DNA of 64,000 nt, taken from Vesta saturnalis. Taxonomy: Eukaryota; Arthropoda; Insecta; Coleoptera; Lampyridae. Position 1 is the stretch's first letter. Each line of letters opens with the position of its first letter. The stretch spans positions 442,501-506,500 of the forward strand of contig JARFJB010002472.1 of the NCBI GenBank assembly GCA_036346205.1. The letters are read 5' to 3'. A program made the translations under genes and the position numbers. The notes below the pieces were generated by a model, which was given only the letters and a program-made list of their open reading frames with translations, was not told where the DNA came from and ran no database searches. Positions 57,976-64,000 of the stretch are shown one piece after another.

Positions 57976-60900
57976 ATGGTCATGGAGTCTTTAAATGTAA
58001 ATCAGATTTTGGGATTATTCAGTGCTGGTGCGTTAACCGACGAGGGGCTAAAAAATGCGTACAATATTATCACTTTTAAGATGTTGTGCGAAAATGACAC
58101 TATCGATTCGATAGGTGTTCATAACGATTTTGTGGAGGCTGCACAACGGGTTGGTGGAGTGTAAGTATATGATTGTTTTTGCAAAATTGTAAAATTTTTA
58201 ATTATTTTTTTTAAAGCCCTGCTCAAACAAATATGGATGACGCGTTTTACGGCAATAATGATGAGATAGAAACTTCCGCAGCAGGGAACTTGATAACGGT
58301 ATGTCTTTTTAAATTTCTATTGTTTCGCTTACTGAATGAGTACATTACAGGCGCAAGACCAATCGGGTTCAGGCTCTCAGCAACAAGAGGACGGACCATC
58401 CTCAGGGTTCAATCACATAAATGTAATTGGGGAGTCAAACACTAAATTCATAAAAAAATTCAATACAAGGTGTAAAACATTAAGATTTAGTTTTAATGAC
58501 GAGACGTGCAAGGATAATCCCTTAACGTGGTTACAGGTAAAATATACCATTTCATAAAAATTTATCTAATACATATCATTTTACAGAGCATTTGAGGAGC
58601 TGTATTCATGTACTGTAAAGGATGCGGCTCCATCAAATCGTGTGGGGATCACGTTGAGATATCCGAATTTCCCGGGCAAACCAATTGGTCTGTCATTTAG
58701 AAGGGTGGACCAGTTGTCGGTGAAAGTGACAATGTCATTATTGGAAAAGGTAATGCAGAGCAATGCTAGTTTTTTCTCGAGAGACTTGCTAGTTTTAAAT
58801 GTGGATAGAGTGTCAGTACCTGTTGGCTATGGGCGCAAAAACTTGACAGGGTTAAAATTTGCAGACTTTTGCAAAGCAAAAAGACAAGGTATTATTGTTG
58901 TGCCGACAGAAATTAACGAAAATAATTGTTTAGCTCGGGCTCTAGTTATAGCAATGGCATTTAGAAATAACGTTGCAATGCGTTATGGTATTGTGATGGG
59001 TTACCCCTTACTTCAAGAACGAGCTGTACAGCTTTGTCAAGACAGCGGGGTAGATCTTAGCCAGGGTGGTAGTTATGAACATATTCAGGCATTTCAAAAT
59101 CATTTAGCTTCATACACTATCGTTGTTTATAATTCGCGTATAGGTGATTCGGTTTATTTTGAGGGTCCTACGGAACAGGGTAGAGTAGTTTTAAATTTAA
59201 TGCTAGAAGACGCGCACTATAACGTCATCACCAGTCTCACTTCAGCATTTACTTGCGGTTATTACTGTGAGCAATGTAGAAAACGTTATAATGACAAAAA
59301 AGATCACATGAAATGTATGTACCAGTTGCCCGCGCGTCATCAAAAGCCGCTATGTTCCGTTCAAAACCCGAAAATTGTTTGCAGTGGTTGCAAGAGATTT
59401 TTTTATGGGACTGAATGTCTTAAAAACCACAAGGACGCTAAATTATGTGAAAAATCGCGTAGATGTTTAAAATGTCTTAAAACCTATGAAGTAAAGGGTA
59501 AACGTAGATGTGGTTTCAGCTACTGCTCTACGTGCCTGAGTCAAAAACCTATTGGGCATCTTTGTTTCATGTCCGTTAACAAGGCTCGAGGTGACAGTAG
59601 TAATGGTAAACCATCTATGTTTATCTTTTACGATTTGGAGTGTATGCAAGAGAAGGTGTGTGAGGGAAGGAATGATAGATTTCTGCATGAGCCCAATCTA
59701 TGCGTGGCCGCGAATGTTTGTTCCACTTGTATTCAATAAATCGATGATTTGGATGAGCGATGCTCGACGTGTAGCGAAAGAGTGCACATTTTCAGGCAAA
59801 ATCCTGTTGAATCGTTTCTGTCATGTTACCGAGAGAGCGCGAAAGTTTAAAGTTACACGCATCCCGCATAATATGAAGGGGTACGATGGGTGTTTTGTGC
59901 TCAGGTGCATGCTAGCTAAGAATAATCATTGGAGACATAAAGTCATCTGCAACGGTCCAAAACTAATTTCTATTCAATGCGACGATATCAGGTTTATTGA
60001 CTCCCTTAATTTCATTCCGTCGCCACTCTCGGCATTCCCGAAAACTTTCAACTTTCCCGAGTCCAAAGGTTATTTCCCATATCTCTTCGACACATCCGAG
60101 AATCAGAATTACGAGGGTCCATTCCCACCACTTGAATATTATTGTGCAGATCAGATATCTGAGAAAGAGAGGCAAAAACTCTTAGACTGGCACACGGCCC
60201 AGAGTAATTATGTTTTTAAGATGAGTGAAGAGATTGAGAAATATTGCCTTATGGATGTTAAGATTCTCGTTAAAGGTTTTATTAGTTTCTGGTTCACCTT
60301 CGCGACTCAAAAAAAGTCGGCCCGTTTGAGGAGGCCACCACTATTGCTAGTGCGTGCAATAAAGTGTTTCGCAGGCTTTTCCTCAAAGAAAACACAACCG
60401 GGATCATTCCTGAGGGTGGGTATAGACGCACCGACAACTAATCAATGATTGCAATACAATGGTTACGTTGGGTGGAGCACTCGCAACAAGTGAGCATACA
60501 GCACGCAGGGAAAGCTCGCGAGTTTAGAACACCTGAAGGTGTTAAGGTCGGCGGCTATTGTGCAGAGTCGAATACGATTTACGAATTTCTTGGCTGTTAT
60601 TGGCACGGTTGCGAAGAATATTTCCCCAATCAGGCCAACATTGACCCTAAACTCGGTGTAAGTACTTCCATGCTTGCCCTTTACGAAAACACGGTGGCAC
60701 GGTCCCAGTTTCTATGCGAGCGCGGGTATAATCTAGTTGAGATGCATGAATGCGATTTAAAAAAATATACTTGCTAACGACGATTTGAGAGCGTTTATTC
60801 ATAGTCTAGGTGATCAAGACGATGAACCTTTAAACCCACGTGACGCATTTTACGGAGGTCACACTAATGCTAGCAAGCTTTATCATGAATGTGACGGCAT

Positions 60901-61099
60901 TAGCGTAGTTCTATCGATGAAGGATATGGTGCTTAGTAATAGTAAAGAATCTCTTTTTGTGTATAATGATAGAAAAATAGTTAGAGATCGTTGTTACAAT
61001 GTATTAAGTAGACCTGAATCTAAACAGCATAGAATAAGTTATTCTAAGCGACGAAGAATTGAGAACTTTGATACTCTTTCATTTGGGTATAAGGAATAA
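57976..61099 (+). pseudogene. Polinton/adintovirus-type DNA polymerase B, N-terminal and exonuclease part, palm deleted
   Basis: Short exons at 57976-58160, 58217-58298 and 58351-58536 (introns 56, 52 and 50 bp; the first two junctions keep frame) lead to a long exon from 58587, where one extra base shifts the frame. The N-terminal part has NENNCLARALVIAM and, about 95 residues later, DAHYNVITS, spaced like the Cys and His of OTU proteases. Cys/His zinc-finger clusters follow (about 59240-59560). All three 3'-5' exonuclease blocks are present: FYDLECMQ (59620), NMKGYDGCFVL (59870) and EIEKYCLMDVKIL (60230). Then comes the protein-priming-type region (EATTIASACNKVFRRLF, YEFLGCYWHGC, LNPRDAFYGGHTNASKLYHE). 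After about 60890 it jumps to a polymerase C-terminus (LSMKDMVL to 61099), so the SLYP and DTDS palm blocks are gone. Lesions: stops at 59737 and 60439 and frameshifts near 59840, 60310 and 60765, two of them in A runs. Confidence 0.85.
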
Positions 61100-61108
61100 A
61101 TAATAAAA
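61096..61108 (+). terminator. overlapping poly-A signals after the polymerase stop
   Basis: GGAATAAATAATAAAA overlaps the stop codon, giving two candidate AATAAA-type signals. It lies within the 35 bp that separate the two convergent genes. Confidence 0.5.
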
Positions 61109-61134
61109 CAGATAAACAGTAAACTTTTTTATTT

Positions 61135-61773
61135 TTAATTAATATAGGTTAACCTAGCTAGTATGTCATCCAGATCTTCCCCATAGTTAAATGTTATGAT
61201 AAGGCGTCGGAAGAGGTCCGGGTGGGGTTCTAAGGAGATCTTCCAATATGGAAGAACACCTCCTTCCCTCCTCCACCCCCGATACTGCCGGCTGCGGTAG
61301 TGACGGCTGCAGGCGCTCCTCTTCTCGTCTCCCACCTGCTGTTGATGCCACCCTGCGGTCATCACAGGTACATACTGCGACCTCCAGGGTTGTGGTGTAG
61401 GTGGTCGCCGACTTGTTACCTCTTCCTCTTCGACATCGCCTCTTCCTCTTCGACGTCGCTGTCTGTAACGACTATGAGTTTTTGTGTGGTTTTCTTCTTC
61501 ATCCTCTTCGGATGTGTAGCTGAACCTGTGGGTGCGCTGATTTTGCGAGACGCTCCCTCCGACACCCTCATTCAGAACTCTTCTTTTTTCTCTGGGTCCT
61601 AAATGACGACGTATCCCCATCTCGTGTTGTTCCAGCGCAACGTCACCTTCAACAAAACGGCGCTGTTGTAGGTCGAGTTGAGCCCTTATCACACCCCTGA
61701 GCTGCTTCATTTTCTCGAGAGCGTCGAGTTGGTACTGACTATCGAAGCTCAAAATACTGCTGAAGTTTTCCAT
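61135..61773 (-). CDS. intact unidentified gene convergent with the polymerase, 212 aa
   Basis: The frame is open from 61908, but the upstream part overlaps a TATA-like sequence, so the ATG at 61773 is the likely start. The protein has a predicted helical N-terminus (residues 1-60, MENFSSILSFDSQYQLDALE), an acidic patch (SEEDEEEN, about residue 108) and a run of Arg (RQRRRRGRGD, about 120). A second acidic-basic stretch (VEEEEVTSRRPPTPQPW) and a hydrophobic C-terminus (RRLIITFNYGEDLDDILARL) complete it. No enzyme motif, signal peptide or membrane span was seen. The basic region could bind nucleic acid and the make-up resembles virion or regulatory proteins of large DNA elements, but that is inference. 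It is undamaged, unlike its neighbour. Confidence 0.6.
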   Translation of the reverse strand: MENFSSILSFDSQYQLDALEKMKQLRGVIRAQLDLQQRRFVEGDVALEQHEMGIRRHLGPREKRRVLNEGVGGSVSQNQRTHRFSYTSEEDEEENHTKTHSRYRQRRRRGRGDVEEEEVTSRRPPTPQPWRSQYVPVMTAGWHQQQVGDEKRSACSRHYRSRQYRGWRREGGVLPYWKISLEPHPDLFRRLIITFNYGEDLDDILARLTYIN

Positions 61774-61840
61774 CTTTTGATAAAAGTTGAGTATAGGTTG
61801 TAGCAACTTTAACACTGTAAGATATAATTGCCGGATCACG

Positions 61841-61849
61841 TATATATAC
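61841..61849 (-). promoter_or_regulatory. TATA-like box of the convergent gene
   Basis: GTATATATAC on the minus strand, about 70 bases upstream of the ATG at 61773, with a TTACAGTG initiator-like sequence near 61815. This mirrors the TATA architecture of the polymerase gene. Confidence 0.45.
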
Positions 61850-61912
61850 ACTGAAACGTAATTATCAATTGTATAGTAAAGAAAGTCTGGTGATTTCTCG
61901 CTAAACACCCGC

Positions 61913-62330
61913 TTTGAAATTCCGCATACTTAGATAACGATTAGAAAGAGCGTGCTATTTTATCGGTAAGTACCCTTAATCAGATAGACTCTAACGTAAT
62001 CGTTTTAGAAGTTTTCAAGCTATAAATAATAGCTAGAAATTGCATTTCGGGCATCGAGAATCATTATAACACAATCAATCAATTAGTAAAAACGTCTTTT
62101 TTGATTTGATTTGAAATTCCTCATACTTAGATAACGATTAGAAGCGGATACTATTCTCCCAAAAAAGCACTATACAGCTAATTAAATATTCTTTTACGTA
62201 ACCGTCTGCAATTTAGAAATTTTTCCAATCCATAAATAATAACTAGAAATTACATTCCATGCGTCGAGAATCATTCTAATCATTTGATTAGTAAAAAGAA
62301 TGTTCGTCAGGAATTTCCTCAATATGAAAA
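61913..62330 (+). repeat. tandem repeat of about 197 bp, two copies and a partial third
   Basis: TTTGAAATTCC-CATACTTAG at 61913 and 62110, followed in both by ATAACGATTAGAA and later by ATAAATAATA-CTAGAAATT and TCGAGAATCATT. A third partial unit begins near 62305. It lies just beyond the unidentified minus-strand gene. Confidence 0.8.
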
Positions 62331-62730
62331 TAATGACTAGAAAATGCCTTCCGCTCGTAAGGGTGTACCTTATCATTATCACTGTAAAACAGCGTCACAT
62401 TCTTGTCTCCAGTGTTTTTATTAAATCTTTCAGCTACAGATATTTTTTTTTATACAAGATTATTCGTCATATTTGTCTCGCTTGTTGAAATAGGAACTTG
62501 TCGTTTTTCTTAACTACCCATGAACGCTTTCAGATGCATCTATCTTCGTTTTAAGAAACCTACGCCCAAACCCTCGCGCTAAAAACAAGCCTATAGTATG
62601 TAACTGCATCCACTATTGTGTTTACTTAAATCTTTATGTTTAGGTTACTTGCAATGTACCGGTCTTGAGTAAATTTCTCACAGTAGATTAGGCATGGTTT
62701 TTATAGCAGCACTTAATATATGCTTTAGGG
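62331..62730. other. no gene recognised
   Basis: AT-rich spacer between the tandem repeats and the hAT element. The last 8 bases (CTTTAGGG, 62723-62730) are the putative hAT target duplication. Confidence 0.4.
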
Positions 62731-64000
62731 CAGCGGTGTACAACCTTTCCCTGATGTGGCCATTTAAAATTTAATTATTCTGGCGGGCCGCATAATACAT
62801 TATTTAAATTATATAATTTGGAATTAACAAAAACATTTATTGTGAAAAACTAGTTTAATACATATACGTATAAAAAACAAAAGCACATTTTGATTAGTGT
62901 AGTAGTCAGTATGGGCGTTGATGCTGCATCTTAGAAACTGAATGATTTATACAGGTTGGATGTTAGTAGTGTGCAATCTCATAATTGCATTCAAATTTTC
63001 ATCTGTTAGCCGGTTTCGATGAACTGATTTATTTAACTTCATTATTGAAAATGTTTGTTCGCATATATATGTACTTGCAACAAACATGCACATATTGCCG
63101 CTTGATTCCACAACATTGGATAATTTGCCTTTGAAGACATTTATAAAAGTTAAGTAAGTTCCTTCTTTATGCTTGAATTTCAGTTCATGATTATTGTGAA
63201 GATCGATAAGTTCTAACTGCAAATCTGGTTTTACGTCTTCGAATGAAACATCAAATGGGTTGGCAAAAGTTCTAACTAGCAATTTGTCTCGTTGAAATTC
63301 CTCAAATCTCTCTTCAAATGATTTTTGTACCTCTCGATGTGGAAAGCATATTTTACAGAACTAATATTATACTTTTAAACACATTGCTGCAATTGGGAAA
63401 ATGATTAGTGTTATTATTCAAAAGATTTGAAAGGAATAAGCGCAATTTTGTTTGAAATGCTGCAATATTGTCTGCAAGATGTGATACAAATTGATCTTTT
63501 CCTTGGAGCTTAAGATTCAACCCATTTAAATGAGCAGTAATGTCGGTTAAAAATGCCAAGTCACATAACCATACATCACTTTCAAGATAATCGACTGACT
63601 GGCCTTTGTCAATAAGAAAAATTTTGATTTCATCGATCAAGTCTAAAAACGTTGTAACACCTTCCTCTGCTCAGCCATCGAACTTCAGTATAAAAAGTAG
63701 GCCTCCATGCTCGGCTTCAATTTCATCAAGAAAACTTTTGAATTGTCTATGATTTAGACCGCGTGACCTAATAAAATTTACAACTTTTACGTCACCCATA
63801 ACCTTCTTAAGACCTAGAATTTGGCCTATCAAATTCTGCTGATGAATTATGCAATGATACTTTATTAGCTCTTGTGTTAATCCTAATTCTTGTATATGTT
63901 TTTCAAGAAGTGTCACCATTCCTTTATGACGGCCAACCATGGCGAGCGCACCATCAGTAACTATTCCAACCAGTTTTGACAGTTCCATGCCATGTTTTTC
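62731..64000 (-). mobile_element. hAT-type DNA transposon, 3' part (continues past the window)
   Basis: The end CAGCGGTGTACAACCTTTCC at 62731, with CTGGCGGGCCGCAT 50 bp inside, has the form of hAT termini (CAGxGGTxxxCAACCTTT...GCGGGCC). The preceding 8 bases CTTTAGGG would be the target duplication. The transposase reads inward from the other, unseen end. Confidence 0.8.
62947..64000 (-). pseudogene. hAT transposase (GTF2IRD2/ZBED-like), C-terminal two thirds
   Basis: Open at the window edge. MELSKLVGIVTDGALAMVGR holds the second catalytic Asp (TDGA), followed by YHCIIHQQNLIGQIL (the conserved CxxH), VVNFIRSRGLNHRQFKSFLD and a stop at 63671 where the family usually has Trp (FDG then stop). 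It reopens through the insertion-domain region (DVWLCDLAFLTDITAHLNGL NLKLQGKD). The C-terminal dimerisation block (YICEQTFSIMKLNKSVHRNR, LTDENLNAIMRLHTT) ends at 62947. One nonsense codon and a stop near 63353 are the lesions seen. The BED zinc finger would lie outside the window. Confidence 0.85.

Noticed and set aside
61300..61602. Plus-strand 100-codon frame
   Set aside because: Antisense to the intact minus-strand gene at 61135-61773; composition follows from that gene's Arg/Glu-rich codons.

Overview
This is AT-rich animal nuclear DNA, almost certainly from an insect. The evidence is spliced genes with 49-58 bp introns, two exons of a carbonic anhydrase-related protein gene, and a set of transposons usual in insects (long-TIR mariner-like elements with an N-terminal helix-turn-helix domain, piggyBac, PIF/Harbinger, Penelope-like elements, Jockey/CR1-type LINEs, hAT and a Polinton-type DNA polymerase). 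No species can be named from the sequence. There are no bacterial operons, CRISPR arrays or plasmid features.

Host genes are scarce. The only recognisable one is on the minus strand at 10947-11217: two consecutive exons of a CA10/CA11-type carbonic anhydrase-related protein, joined in frame across a 49-bp intron. A second, unidentified exon candidate lies at 8715-8828 on the same strand. The remaining exons are outside the window or not recognised, so much of the window may be intron or intergenic DNA.

The rest is a graveyard of mobile elements, several nested. 2100-4714: long-TIR mariner-like element with mirrored internal end motifs. 6954-7106: a transposase C-terminus. 7295-7990: about 700 bp of alternating purine-pyrimidine repeat, then a 5S rRNA-like piece. 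12170-16592: tandem partial Penelope-like copies, split by a mariner-like element (13072-15163) that sits in TA repeats. 17431-21378: a third mariner-like element, itself split by a 2217-bp solo LTR with a perfect 4-bp target duplication. 23098-29644: a piggyBac relic that seems interrupted by a Harbinger element; the Harbinger transposase is interrupted by a 3-kb LINE, and its MADF/BESS-type partner lies on the opposite strand, interleaved with it. 34502-36846: a piggyBac with both TIRs and TTAA duplications. 37498-38868: a spliced, nearly intact Tc1/mariner-group transposase with an unusually wide D-to-E spacing. 40290-43140: a Penelope relic and two divergent piggyBac relics. 44100-45430: two head-to-head Penelope relics. 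46600-49400: a LINE inside another LINE. 50411-52420: a fourth long-TIR mariner-like element. 55880-56518: a fold-back element with a LINE tail in it. 62731-64000: the 3' part of a hAT element running off the window.

The most unusual locus is 56801-62330. Tandem repeats flank a TATA-box gene for a Polinton/adintovirus-type protein-primed DNA polymerase with spliced 5' exons. An OTU-protease-like Cys/His pair and zinc fingers precede a complete set of three exonuclease motifs, but the polymerase palm is deleted. A convergent, intact, unidentified gene (61135-61773) with its own TATA box ends 35 bp from it.
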